DNA of 64,000 nucleotides from Myxococcales bacterium (GTDB taxonomy: Bacteria; Myxococcota_A; Polyangia; Polyangiales; Polyangiaceae), in contig JADJQX010000008.1 of NCBI GenBank assembly GCA_016712525.1, positions 372,001-436,000 on the forward strand, in the 5' to 3' direction. A program made the translations under genes and the position numbers. Shown here in pieces: positions 1-8,569 of this stretch. The notes beneath the pieces are model-generated. The model saw nothing but the letters and a program-made list of their open reading frames with translations. It searched no databases and had not been told where the DNA came from. Within the stretch, counting starts at the first letter, position 1, and each line of letters opens with the position of its first letter.

Positions 1-57
1 GCCAGTTATTTGACAGGGCACACCCTTGTGATCGACGGAGGTATGACGGTGTCCTGA
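1..57 (+). CDS. C-terminal end of a short-chain dehydrogenase/reductase (partial)
   Basis: Only the last 18 codons are in the window, ending at TGA 55-57. They read ASYLTGHTLVIDGGMTVS. The pattern YLTGHTLVIDGG followed by a short tail is the usual C-terminus of classical SDR oxidoreductases (FabG-like, Rossmann fold), where 'TG-x-x-(I/L)-x-(V/I)-DGG' closes the fold near the substrate pocket. The catalytic Ser-Tyr-Lys residues lie upstream of the window, so substrate and cofactor cannot be judged. Confidence 0.8.
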   Translation, partial: ASYLTGHTLVIDGGMTVS

Positions 58-169
58 GAAGGCACCCCTTACCGCCTCTTCGAAGACCAACGAAAATCGA
101 AACTCGAGGGCCGCGTGGCCCTCATGCAAGTCGCCCTCATCGGCAATCGGGGCGTGTGTCGGGGACGTC

Positions 170-1708
170 GTGGCAACCATGCAGTCGGGCCTAGTCATCG
201 TCGGGAAATACCGCCTGAACCAGCTCCTGGGGACGGGCGGCATGGCCGAGGTGTGGTCGGCGACCAACGTGTTCACGGAGCGCGAGTTCGCCGTGAAGTT
301 CCTGAGCCCCGAGGTCGCCAAGACCCCGGAGCACGCGGCCCGGTTCCTCAAGGAAGCCAAGGTCTCCGCGCGGGTCAACCACCCGAACATCATCGACATT
401 TTGGACGTCGGCCAGACCGACGACGGCAAGCTCTTCTTGGTGATGGAGCTCCTCTCGGGCGTGCCGCTCGAGGTGGCGATGCGCCGCCAGACGCCGCCGA
501 TGACGATCCCCGAGCTCGTGTTCGTCATGACCGAGGTCGCCTCGGCGCTCGCCGCGGCCCATCGCGCGGGCGTGGTCCACCGCGACCTCAAACCGTCGAA
601 CATCTACCTCCACCGCGATCACAAGTCGCACGCGGCGGTGCCGAAGCTGCTCGACTTCGGCGTGAGCAAATTCCTCGAGGACGGCGGCCCCAACGTGGCC
701 CTCACGATGGCCGGCACGGTGCTCGGCTCGCCCCTCTACATGAGCCCGGAGCAGGCCCGCGGAGACTCGAACCTCGACGGCCGCACCGACGTGTTCGCCT
801 TCGGGGCCATCTTGTTCGAGGCCCTCACCGGTCAGCGCCCGTTCGACGCGGCGAACTTCAACGCGCTCATCGTCAAGATCGCGACGACCCCCCCGAAGGA
901 CATCGACGTGATCGCGCCCGAGGTGCCCGACGCCCTCCGCGACGTCGTGAAGCGCTGCCTCGAGCCGCAGCGCGACCACCGCCTCGCCACCTTCGAGGCC
1001 GTCGCCGAGCGCCTCGTCGCGATCCTGCCCGACCTCGAGAAGGACCCGCGGCCGCTCCCTCCTCCGCAGACGATCCTCTCGACGGACGACCCCGACGCCA
1101 CGAACGCGCTGCCGATCGTGCGCCCCGGCGATCGCCCGCTGTCGGTCCCGCCGCCCCCGGCCGCGGGCACGCCCCACTTCTCCGCGTGGCCCACGCCCAC
1201 GCCTCACCTCTCGTACACGACGTCACCCGCATCTTTCGCGCCTCCCGCGTCGGCCCCCGCCGCGCACATGCGCTCGATCTACGCGGGCGGAGCGGCGGCC
1301 GCGGCGGCCATCGTCGTGCTGCTCGTGCTCCTCGTGACGGCGCTGCGCCGCGAGCCCACGGTCATCACGGTCGCCGGGCCCGCACAGATCACGTCGGCCT
1401 CGGCCCCTGCCCCCTCGGTGAGCTCCGATCCGGCCGTTCCGACCGTGGCCGTCGATACGCTCCCGGTCGCGTCCAAGTCCACGATTCCACTCGAAAAAGG
1501 CAAAGGGCGCCTCTTCATCTCGGCGGGCCCGAGCTGGTGCACCGTCACCGTCGATGGGGTCTCCAAGGGGCCGACGCCGCTCCCCGCGCTCGATCTCGCC
1601 CCAGGCACGCACCAGCTCCGCTGCGACGCGCCGAGCAAGAAATCCAAGACCGTGAGCGTCGTCATCCAAGAGGCGGCGACGGCGAACTACAAGTTTTCGA
1701 TCGACTGA
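170..1708 (+). CDS. Membrane-anchored Ser/Thr protein kinase with PEGA-like extracytoplasmic domain
   Basis: A 512-residue Hanks-type kinase. The glycine loop GTGGMAEV is at 21-28, the ATP-binding Lys about 43 (AVKF), the catalytic loop HRDLKPSN at 137-144, DFG at 162-164 and SPE at 192-194, so it should be active. The kinase domain ends near residue 290. A Pro-rich linker, one membrane helix (about 371-391) and a small beta domain resembling PEGA (about 447-510) follow. It probably signals from the inner membrane, but the substrate is unknown. The start taken is GTG 170, with GGGGA four bases upstream; ATG 179, three codons later, is an alternative. The lipoprotein gene that follows begins 27 bp downstream and could be co-transcribed. 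Confidence 0.93.
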   Translation: MATMQSGLVIVGKYRLNQLLGTGGMAEVWSATNVFTEREFAVKFLSPEVAKTPEHAARFLKEAKVSARVNHPNIIDILDVGQTDDGKLFLVMELLSGVPLEVAMRRQTPPMTIPELVFVMTEVASALAAAHRAGVVHRDLKPSNIYLHRDHKSHAAVPKLLDFGVSKFLEDGGPNVALTMAGTVLGSPLYMSPEQARGDSNLDGRTDVFAFGAILFEALTGQRPFDAANFNALIVKIATTPPKDIDVIAPEVPDALRDVVKRCLEPQRDHRLATFEAVAERLVAILPDLEKDPRPLPPPQTILSTDDPDATNALPIVRPGDRPLSVPPPPAAGTPHFSAWPTPTPHLSYTTSPASFAPPASAPAAHMRSIYAGGAAAAAAIVVLLVLLVTALRREPTVITVAGPAQITSASAPAPSVSSDPAVPTVAVDTLPVASKSTIPLEKGKGRLFISAGPSWCTVTVDGVSKGPTPLPALDLAPGTHQLRCDAPSKKSKTVSVVIQEAATANYKFSID

Positions 1709-1735
1709 CCTTGCCTGCGCGCTACCGTAGGTGGC

Positions 1736-3091
1736 ATGCGGCTATCGAAGGTCTCGGGGTCACTTTCGGCGCTGGTGCTCGTGTGGGGAGCGATGGCCTT
1801 CGCGGCCTGCGGCGACTCCCTGGGGACCGACCCGGGTGACGCCTCGGCCGACGGCGCACCCACCGCGACCGCCACGGGGACGACCACCACGACCGGTACG
1901 ACCCCGGTCCCCGACGCGGCCACGCCCGACGCGGCCACGCCCGACACGGGCCTCAAGGACGCCACGAGCGACGGGTCCCTCGACGCCACGACCGACGCCG
2001 ACACGGACGCCACGACCGACGCCGGAGCGGACGCGACGGTCGACGCGAGCGACGCGGGCCCGGTCGTGCCGCCCGCGGTGCGTTTCGTCGGGAGGTGGGA
2101 CACCCGCAGCGCCGCGGGGCCGCGCGTGGCCTACCCGGGGGCACGCATCGTCGCGCGGTTCCAAGGCACCGAAGTGTCCGTGACCCTCGACAACACGACC
2201 GGCTTCGCGGGAGGGCCGAGCCGTTACGACGTCCTCATCGACGGCGTGCTCGAGCCCGCGCAGCTCGTGACCCAAGTAGGTCAAGTGACCTACCCGCTCG
2301 CGTCGGGCCTCGCGGCGGGCACGCACACGGTGGAGCTCCTGAAGCGCACCGAGGGAAACCTCGGCGTCACCACGTTCATGGGCTTCGATTTCGGCGCCGG
2401 GGGCGCGCTGCTCGCACCGCCGCCCACGCCCACGCGCCGCATCGAGATCATCTCCGACTCGACGATCGACGGCTACGGCATCGAGGGCATGGGCCCGGTG
2501 TGCCCGGCGGGGACGCTCGAGGCGAGCCACAGCGCGCGCCTCGGCCTCGCGGGTCTCCTCGCGAGCGATCTCGGCGCCGACGCCCACATGATCGGGTACT
2601 CGGGCAAGGGGCTCACCCGCAACAGCTACCTCCCCGACACGGCCACGATGGGCGTGCTCTATCCACGCGCCCTGCCCGACGACGCGACGAGCCTTTGGGA
2701 CTTCACCACGTGGACCCCGGACGTCGTCGTCATCTCGATCGGCGGGACCGACTTCAACGCCGGCGTGCCGAACATCGCGACGCTCTCGACGAAGTACGAC
2801 GAGCTCGTGCAGATGGTCCGCACGTACGCGCCCGACGCGCACATCTTCATGACGATCTACGCGCAGCTCAAGGACTCGTACCCCGTCGGGTACAACGTGC
2901 GGACGAACCTGCGGACCGCGATCCAGAACGTCATCGCGGCGAACCCCGCCGACACGAAGCTCCACCTCTACCAGATGACCGAGAGCGTGCCGTCCCAGGA
3001 GACGGGCTGCCAGTACCACGGCAACTTGGCGCTCCACAGGACCCTCGCCACCGCGTTCGTGCCCGTCATCCGGGCGGCCACGGGCTGGTAA
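1736..3091 (+). CDS. Secreted SGNH-hydrolase lipoprotein, carbohydrate esterase 2-like
   Basis: A 451-residue exported protein. A hydrophobic leader ends in AFAAC (Cys25), a probable lipid attachment site. A low-complexity Asp/Ala/Thr/Pro linker runs to about residue 112. A beta-sandwich region (about 115-225) precedes an SGNH hydrolase domain. There, ISDS (Ser242) replaces the usual GDS, the GGTDFN block is at 336-341, and GCQYHGNLALH near the end supplies the catalytic His (about 428). The beta-sandwich plus SGNH order and the GC-x-x-H ending match carbohydrate esterase family 2, which deacetylates polysaccharides outside the cell. Substrate is unknown. The linker is encoded by imperfect DNA repeats around 1910-2050. 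Confidence 0.82.
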   Translation: MRLSKVSGSLSALVLVWGAMAFAACGDSLGTDPGDASADGAPTATATGTTTTTGTTPVPDAATPDAATPDTGLKDATSDGSLDATTDADTDATTDAGADATVDASDAGPVVPPAVRFVGRWDTRSAAGPRVAYPGARIVARFQGTEVSVTLDNTTGFAGGPSRYDVLIDGVLEPAQLVTQVGQVTYPLASGLAAGTHTVELLKRTEGNLGVTTFMGFDFGAGGALLAPPPTPTRRIEIISDSTIDGYGIEGMGPVCPAGTLEASHSARLGLAGLLASDLGADAHMIGYSGKGLTRNSYLPDTATMGVLYPRALPDDATSLWDFTTWTPDVVVISIGGTDFNAGVPNIATLSTKYDELVQMVRTYAPDAHIFMTIYAQLKDSYPVGYNVRTNLRTAIQNVIAANPADTKLHLYQMTESVPSQETGCQYHGNLALHRTLATAFVPVIRAATGW

Positions 3092-3161
3092 ACCTCCGGA
3101 ACCACAAAGGTTTTCGAGCGAGCTGCGGGCGCCCTTCTCCGACCCGACGAGGTCGTGCACG

Positions 3162-4085
3162 ATGGGGTGTATGCGCTGGCTCTACCACGCGTTGCCTCGC
3201 CACGAGGCCACGGCGGTGCTCTCGGGGCAAGGTCCGCTCGTGCCGGCATCGCTCGCGACCGAGGGCTTCGTCCACACGTCGTACCGTGACGTGGCGCGCG
3301 CCTCGGCCGAGCTCTACGTCGGCGGGGACGCCGTGGTGCTCGCGATCGATCCGAGGCGCCTCGGGCTCCGCGTCGAGATCGCCGAGACACCCCGCGGCCC
3401 GATGCCCCACGTCATGGGCCCTGTCCCTCGGGGCGCGATCCAGGGGGCGCTCGAGCTCTCGGAGCTCGCCTCCGCCGACGATCACGTGAAAGGTACACGT
3501 TTCGGGTTCGTCGCGTTCGAGGGCATGACGCTGCTCGATCTCGTCGGAGCGCTCGACCCGATCTCGCGGCTCGCGAGCATGGGCTTCGATCCGACGTCCA
3601 CCTGCGAGGTCGTCGCGGGTACGCCGCGGGCGGTGGTGTGGTCGGGCAGCGCCGCATCGCTGTCGGTCACGCGCGTGCGCCCGGACCTCACCGACTTCGA
3701 CGTGCTCGTCGTCCCCGGAGGGCCCGGGGCACGCGCGCTCGCGGACGACGCGGGCTTCCTCGCCTGGCTCGGGACCTTCCCGCGAGAGCGGCTCGCCACG
3801 TCGGTGTGCACGGGGAGCCTGCTCTGGGCCGCGGAGGGGCGTCTCTGCGGAAAACGCGCGACGACCCACGCCTCCGCGCGTGACACGCTTGAAGCGCTCG
3901 GCGCCACGTGGGAGCCCGGGGCCCGCGTGGTCTCGGATCCACCCTTGGTATCGGCCGCGGGAGTGACCGCGGCGCTCGACTTGGGCCTCGCGCTCGCGCA
4001 CGCGTTCGGGGGCGACGAGGCCCTCGAACGCATCTCGCGTCAGATGGAGCTCCCCGAGGGTTACCCGCGCGCGCGGCTCACGTGA
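3162..4085 (+). CDS. DUF952 / DJ-1-PfpI fusion protein (isonitrile hydratase-like)
   Basis: A 307-residue protein with two domains. Residues about 4-105 match DUF952, with LYHALP near the N-terminus and the signature LATEGFVHTSY at 31-41. Residues about 112-307 are a DJ-1/PfpI glutamine-amidotransferase-like domain with FEGMTLLDLVG (Asp126), VVPGGPG and the nucleophile elbow SVCTGSL (Cys216). The Asp plus Cys arrangement resembles isonitrile hydratases. The two domains are normally separate proteins, and the fusion could link a small-molecule-binding unit to a cofactor-free hydratase. The substrate is unknown. The 3' end overlaps convergent serA by 8 bp. ATG 3171 is an alternative start. Confidence 0.85.
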   Translation: MGCMRWLYHALPRHEATAVLSGQGPLVPASLATEGFVHTSYRDVARASAELYVGGDAVVLAIDPRRLGLRVEIAETPRGPMPHVMGPVPRGAIQGALELSELASADDHVKGTRFGFVAFEGMTLLDLVGALDPISRLASMGFDPTSTCEVVAGTPRAVVWSGSAASLSVTRVRPDLTDFDVLVVPGGPGARALADDAGFLAWLGTFPRERLATSVCTGSLLWAAEGRLCGKRATTHASARDTLEALGATWEPGARVVSDPPLVSAAGVTAALDLGLALAHAFGGDEALERISRQMELPEGYPRARLT

Positions 4086-5304
4086 GCACGCGCGTCTTGA
4101 TGCTCGTCGAGAGCGCCGAGATGTCGTTCTTCAGATCGAACGCGACGCGATCGTCGAGGTCCATGACGAGGTAGCCGACGTCCGTGTCGGTCGAGAGGAC
4201 CTGGGCGCGAATGTTGGCGTTTCGATCGGAGACGATGCGGTTGATGTCGCGGAGCACGCCGGGCACGTTGCGGTGCACGTTGAGCAGGCGGTGGCCATCC
4301 CGGAGGGGAGCGACGTCGACCGGGGGGAAGTTGACCGTGCCCATGGTGCTGCCGTGGCGAGCGAAGCGAGAGAGCGCCGAGCCCACCTCGCGGCCGATCG
4401 ACTCTTGCGCCTCTTCGGTCGAACCGCCCACGTGGGGCGTGAGGATCACGTTGCCGAGGCCGCGGAGCTCGGTCTGGAAATCGTCGACGTTGCCCTCGGG
4501 CTCGTGCGGGTAGACGTCGATCGCGGCGCCGGCGAGGTGCCCCGAGCGCAGCGCCGACGCGAGCGCCGGGATGTCGACGACGGTGCCGCGGCTCAGGTTG
4601 AGCAGGTAGCTCCCACGGCGCATGAGGGCGAGCTCGCTCTCGCCGATAAGGTTCTTCGTTTGCGGCGTCTCGGGGACGTGCAGCGTGACGAAATCGGACG
4701 CGCGGAGCAGGTTCGAGAGCGTCTCGGTCGCCTTGGTGTTCCCCATGGGGAGCGTCGCGCGGATGTCGTACGTGATGACACGCATGCCGAGCGACTCGGC
4801 GAGCACGCCGACCTGCGAGCCGATGTGCCCGTAGCCGACGATGCCGAGCGTCTTGCCGCGCACCTCGTAGCAGCTCGTCGCGACCTTGCGCCACTTGCCC
4901 TCGTGCACCTCGCGCGAGCGATCGAAGAGCTGACGCGCGAGCGCGATGACCTCGGAGATGACGAGCTCGGCCACGCTCCGGGTGTTGCTGAAGGGCGCGT
5001 TGAACACGGGCACCCCGGCGCGCGCCGCGTGCGAGAGCGCGATCTGGTTCGTCCCGATGCAGAAGGCGCCGATGGCGATGAGGTCCTTCGCGGAGTCGAG
5101 CACCTTCGGGGTCACCTTGGTCTTCGAGCGGATGCCGAGGAGCTGCACGCCCGGGAGCCGCGCGACGAGCTCGTCTTCTTTCAACGCGGACGACACCGTC
5201 TCGACCACGATGCCCTCGGAGCGGAAGACGTCGTGCGAGCTCGGGTGGATGTTCTCGAGGAGGAGGGCGCGGATCTCCTCACGGCCTTGGACCGGGTTCG
5301 ACAT
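4078..5304 (-). CDS. serA: D-3-phosphoglycerate dehydrogenase
   Basis: A 408-residue enzyme that oxidises 3-phosphoglycerate to phosphohydroxypyruvate, the first step of serine synthesis. The NAD-binding loop GYGHIG is at 157-162. The catalytic triad of D-2-hydroxyacid dehydrogenases is visible as Arg239 (LSRGTVVD), Glu268 (HEPEG) and His291 (TPHVGGS). A C-terminal ACT domain (about 335-408) would give feedback control by serine. Length and layout match the short, E. coli-like SerA type without the extra intervening domain. It starts at ATG 5304 and stands alone on the minus strand. Confidence 0.95.
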   Translation of the reverse strand: MSNPVQGREEIRALLLENIHPSSHDVFRSEGIVVETVSSALKEDELVARLPGVQLLGIRSKTKVTPKVLDSAKDLIAIGAFCIGTNQIALSHAARAGVPVFNAPFSNTRSVAELVISEVIALARQLFDRSREVHEGKWRKVATSCYEVRGKTLGIVGYGHIGSQVGVLAESLGMRVITYDIRATLPMGNTKATETLSNLLRASDFVTLHVPETPQTKNLIGESELALMRRGSYLLNLSRGTVVDIPALASALRSGHLAGAAIDVYPHEPEGNVDDFQTELRGLGNVILTPHVGGSTEEAQESIGREVGSALSRFARHGSTMGTVNFPPVDVAPLRDGHRLLNVHRNVPGVLRDINRIVSDRNANIRAQVLSTDTDVGYLVMDLDDRVAFDLKNDISALSTSIKTRVLT

Positions 5305-5444
5305 GGCGCGGCATCATAGCAGGGAGCGACGCGTTTGACGCCGGACGTTAGAACCTCGCAACCGTATGAAACCATTGCAGTTTGCGATTTTCCCGGCGCG
5401 AAGGAAGGTCCGCCCGCGGGCTTACGTAAGACCCGAGTGAAGCC

Positions 5445-6464
5445 ATGAAACTCTCCGCGCTTCTCCGAACCCTCGCCCTCACGGCCCCCTCCCTCGCCTT
5501 CGCCAAGGTCGCGTTCGCGGCCGACGAGTTCGAATCCCTCGGTTCGTTCGCCGAGGACGGCCAGCTCCTCCGCGCGACGCTCTCGCCGAACGGGATCTTC
5601 GGGACGGCGCTCTCGCCCATCCAGGGCGCCATCGCGACGGGGCTCTGTGTGTTCGCGGTCGGGTGCGCCGTGGCGCTGCTCGTGGCGCGCAGGGTCGACC
5701 GCGCTCGTGAGGCCTCGGAGCCCGAAGCGTTCGACGCCGACGGCTCGCGCGAGGTCCCGGCGCTCTACTCGTTCCAGCCCGGCGCGGTCCCCCCGGCGGA
5801 CGTGCTCGCGGCCCGCGCGCCCCTCGCGCTCCCCGAGGCCCAAGCGCCTGTTCTCGCGGCTGCCCCCGCGCCGCTCCGTCTCCTCCCGCCGGCGCCCGCG
5901 AGCGCACCGACGCTCCCCGGCGCCTCGAGCGTGAAGCTGCGCGCCGCCCAGCTCGCCACCGACGACGGCTCCCCCGAGCCCACGCTGGTCGGGTGGCCGC
6001 CTCCTGCCGAGCTCCCGGTCGATCGTTCGTCCCAGAACGACACGCGCGTCGTCGAACGCTCGGGGGTCGTCCCCGCGTCGACCGCGGCCACGATTTCGGT
6101 TTCCGAGCGCGCCCAGCTCCTCAAAGATCTCCCGTTCGAGGCCGACATCTACGCCGCCGGCGCCGACCCCGACGCGACCGTGCAGTTCGTCCGTGGGCGC
6201 ACGCCCGAGACGACCCGTCCGACGCTCGTGAGCGCGCCGCGACCGCGCACGCTCCTGCCCCCAGCCATCCGCCCGATCCCCATCAGCCCGCCGCGCGCGG
6301 CCAACGTCTCCGAGCTCTCGTTCGACGACTCGCCCACCGAGATCGGCGCGCCCTGCTTCGAAGAGGTGCAGCGCGAGCTGTCCCGGTCGAGCGAGATCCG
6401 CGCGGCGAGCGCCGTGAACGACCCGAACGCGACGCAGGCGTTCCTCCTCGTGAAGTCGAGCTGA
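5445..6464 (+). CDS. Membrane protein of unknown function with signal peptide
   Basis: I do not recognise this 339-residue protein. An N-terminal signal peptide ends near AFAADEF (about residues 1-26). One membrane helix follows at about 61-83, and then a long, mostly disordered Ala/Pro-rich tail with clusters of acidic and charged residues. The tail contains repeated 'PTLV/TLVS' and 'SFDDSPTEIG' patches, which could be docking or phosphorylation sites. That role is inference. It starts at ATG 5445 with only a weak GAAG upstream. It may be a myxobacterial lineage-specific protein. Confidence 0.7.
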   Translation: MKLSALLRTLALTAPSLAFAKVAFAADEFESLGSFAEDGQLLRATLSPNGIFGTALSPIQGAIATGLCVFAVGCAVALLVARRVDRAREASEPEAFDADGSREVPALYSFQPGAVPPADVLAARAPLALPEAQAPVLAAAPAPLRLLPPAPASAPTLPGASSVKLRAAQLATDDGSPEPTLVGWPPPAELPVDRSSQNDTRVVERSGVVPASTAATISVSERAQLLKDLPFEADIYAAGADPDATVQFVRGRTPETTRPTLVSAPRPRTLLPPAIRPIPISPPRAANVSELSFDDSPTEIGAPCFEEVQRELSRSSEIRAASAVNDPNATQAFLLVKSS

Positions 6465-6536
6465 TTTCGATCGGCGCGGCCCGTCGCACGCAAAAGGCCT
6501 TGTGTACGACGCGAGAAGGCGCATGTTGGTGCGCGC

Positions 6537-7232
6537 GTGTGCCCCTACTGTCAAACCGATGCGCCCGTCGTCTACCGCGGGGTCATGGCGTACTGCACGG
6601 CGTGCGGCGCGCTCCGGCCTCCCGTGCTCCCGACCGACGCGGTCAACCTCGCCGGTCAGCCGTCCAAGGTTGGCGGTATCCTCGCGAAAGTATTCGGTTC
6701 TCTCGTCCTCTTCGTGGGGCTTAGCGTGGCCCTCGCGCTCGGCGCGATCTTTCAGGCGATCTTCCCCGAGGGGGTCGTCGGGTACGCGCTCGGCGTCCCT
6801 ACGGCGCTCGTCAGCCTCGCCGTGGGGGTAAGCCTGCTCCTCGGCGGCAAGTCGCTGTCGAAGAGCGGCGCGCGCACCGAGCTCGAGGTCCGTGACAAGG
6901 CCATCCGCGCGCTCGCGGCCACCCACGGCGGCATCCTCACGAAGGACGACGTCGCCCGCGCGATCTCGGTGTCGCCCGCCGAGGGGGATGCCTACCTCAC
7001 GAGGCTCGCGAAGGAGTCCCCCGACGAGGTCGCGGTCGACGTGGACGACTCCGGCAACGTGCTCTTCCGCTTTCGTGCGCTGGCGGCTCGGCCGAGGGTC
7101 GGCGTGCGCGTCGACGTCGCGCGGGGCCCCGTGACCTCGACTACGGGGGCCACGTCCCGCGCGTACGAAGAGGCGCTGCAAGCCGAGGCCGAGGCCGAGC
7201 ACGCGGCCGGCGCGACGAGACGCGCGCGATGA
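6537..7232 (+). CDS. Zinc-ribbon, two-helix membrane protein with a C-terminal winged-helix-like segment
   Basis: A 231-residue protein. The first 22 residues hold CPYC and CTAC (two CxxC pairs), a zinc ribbon. Two membrane helices follow (about 48-70 and 76-98). A soluble stretch beginning ELEVRDKAIRALAATHGGILTKDDVARAISVS reads like a winged helix that detects or binds something in the cytoplasm. The function is not known. The start is GTG 6537, which puts the first Cys at residue 2; no ATG lies in frame upstream. The 3' end overlaps the start of the next gene by 4 bp, so the two are probably co-translated. Confidence 0.75.
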   Translation: MCPYCQTDAPVVYRGVMAYCTACGALRPPVLPTDAVNLAGQPSKVGGILAKVFGSLVLFVGLSVALALGAIFQAIFPEGVVGYALGVPTALVSLAVGVSLLLGGKSLSKSGARTELEVRDKAIRALAATHGGILTKDDVARAISVSPAEGDAYLTRLAKESPDEVAVDVDDSGNVLFRFRALAARPRVGVRVDVARGPVTSTTGATSRAYEEALQAEAEAEHAAGATRRAR

Positions 7233-8380
7233 GGGGTGTGCGGGCGGCCGTGGTGTGGGCCGTAGCCGGGGTCACTCTCGCGGGCTCTGCCGCGTGCCAC
7301 GGCAGCGTCGAGGGCGCCGAGAAGACCCCGAAGCCGAGCGACCCTGGGCCCCGAAGCGCGCCCCCCGCCGACGCCGAAACCACGACCAAAGACGCCTCTC
7401 CGCCCGCCCCACGCGCCGACGAGCCACCCCCTCCCGAGCCCGACGACAGGCGCGCGCCACCGGCCATCACGCTCGCGATGGCCACGACGACGCTCTTCGG
7501 GAGCGCCGTGCCGCCCGAGGCCGGCGCGTGTGCCTCCCTCGGGGCCGACACGAAGGCGCGCGTTCGGTGCCTCCTCGGCGTTCGGTACGATGGCCACGAA
7601 AAAGAGAAGGCTCTCGTGCTCGACCTCTTCGACCGGTTCGGCACCGTGGTCGGCCAAGGTGAAGCCGAGACGATGGACGGCGGGTACCGCGGCACGATCC
7701 GCCTGCGCCCCACGCTGCCCGTGGGCGCCGACCAGAAGCACCTCGTCTGGCTCCACGGCGCGCTCGTCGCCATCGACGACGTGATGAGCAAGCTCGATGC
7801 GCGCGCCGCGCAGAAGGGATCTCCTCCGAAGCGCGTCGCGTACCGGTACGCGCCGGTGCTCGTGAAGTTCGTTCGCTCGCTCGACGGCAAACGCACCCCC
7901 TCGGGCTTCGCGAACGCGTGGACCTACTCGTACAACGTCGAGGGGTCGCTCAACACGTCGGCCGAGGCCGTGCGCTCGCTCGCCGTGCACGAGATCTTCC
8001 ACCTGAACGACACGACCCTCGGGGGAGGCGCGTGGTCGCACGAGGCGCTCGGCGAGGACGTGCGCGCCATCATGGCCCGCTGCAAGGTGCCGAACCAGAA
8101 GGCCGCCGGAGCGGCGACGCCGTGCCTCCGCCCCTATTCGCCCACGCCGCTCGAGGTGCGAGGGGGCACCTTCTACGCGTTCCAACCCGGCAACGACGTG
8201 GTCATGGAGTACGCGGCGGAGCTCGCCACACGCGTCTTCGACGAGGCCCGCACGACGCTCGCGGGCGGCCGCGTGGCAGCCCCCTTCCGCTGCGGGCCCA
8301 AGGAGAACGCGCGGGCCTACGCGGCCATGGTCGAGAGGTTCTTCGGCGGGGTGGATCTCGCCCCGGCGTGCCCGCCGTAA
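7229..8380 (+). CDS. Putative lipoprotein with HEIFH zinc-protease-like motif
   Basis: A 383-residue exported protein. A hydrophobic leader ends at SAAC (Cys23), giving a probable lipoprotein, and a Pro/Asp-rich linker runs to about 78. In the body, LAVHEIFHLND places an HExxH motif at 254-258 with Asp261, and WSHEALGED follows at 269-277. HExxH with a nearby acidic residue is typical of zinc metalloproteases. I could not assign a peptidase family, so catalysis is inferred only from the motif. Its ATG overlaps the TGA of the zinc-ribbon membrane protein gene upstream. Confidence 0.78.
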   Translation: MRGVRAAVVWAVAGVTLAGSAACHGSVEGAEKTPKPSDPGPRSAPPADAETTTKDASPPAPRADEPPPPEPDDRRAPPAITLAMATTTLFGSAVPPEAGACASLGADTKARVRCLLGVRYDGHEKEKALVLDLFDRFGTVVGQGEAETMDGGYRGTIRLRPTLPVGADQKHLVWLHGALVAIDDVMSKLDARAAQKGSPPKRVAYRYAPVLVKFVRSLDGKRTPSGFANAWTYSYNVEGSLNTSAEAVRSLAVHEIFHLNDTTLGGGAWSHEALGEDVRAIMARCKVPNQKAAGAATPCLRPYSPTPLEVRGGTFYAFQPGNDVVMEYAAELATRVFDEARTTLAGGRVAAPFRCGPKENARAYAAMVERFFGGVDLAPACPP

Positions 8381-8458
8381 ACCCGAGTATTTTCAGGCAC
8401 TTCCAAGTTTTTTCTTTCTCCGGGGAAGCTGCCTACGCGCCCCGTCGTACGAGAGGGC

Positions 8459-8566
8459 ATGGAAACGGCGCAGTCCCCCTCGTCGCTCTCGTTCGGCATG
8501 ACGGTGCTCTTCGGCCTCTTCGCCGTCGCGTCGATCGCGGCGTGCGCGAACGCCGTGCTCGGCTGA
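8459..8566 (+). CDS. Possible 35-residue single-helix membrane peptide
   Basis: A short frame from ATG 8459 encodes METAQSPSSLSFGMTVLFGL, then a hydrophobic run FAVASIAACANAVLG, one plausible membrane helix. Purine-rich GAGAGGG sits directly upstream, but too close to the ATG to be a good ribosome site. It lies alone between two convergent genes. The hydrophobic run is the only support. It could equally be chance. Confidence 0.3.
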   Translation: METAQSPSSLSFGMTVLFGLFAVASIAACANAVLG

Positions 8567-8569
8567 CCT

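Noticed and set aside
1906..2050. GACGCGGCCACG-type short tandem repeats as a mobile or CRISPR-like array
   Set aside because: They are low-complexity codons for the Asp/Ala/Thr linker of the SGNH lipoprotein, with no spacers or leader.
8381..8458. T-rich run (CAAGTTTTTTCTTTCT) after the HEIFH lipoprotein gene as an intrinsic terminator
   Set aside because: No stable stem precedes it. It might aid termination but cannot be supported.
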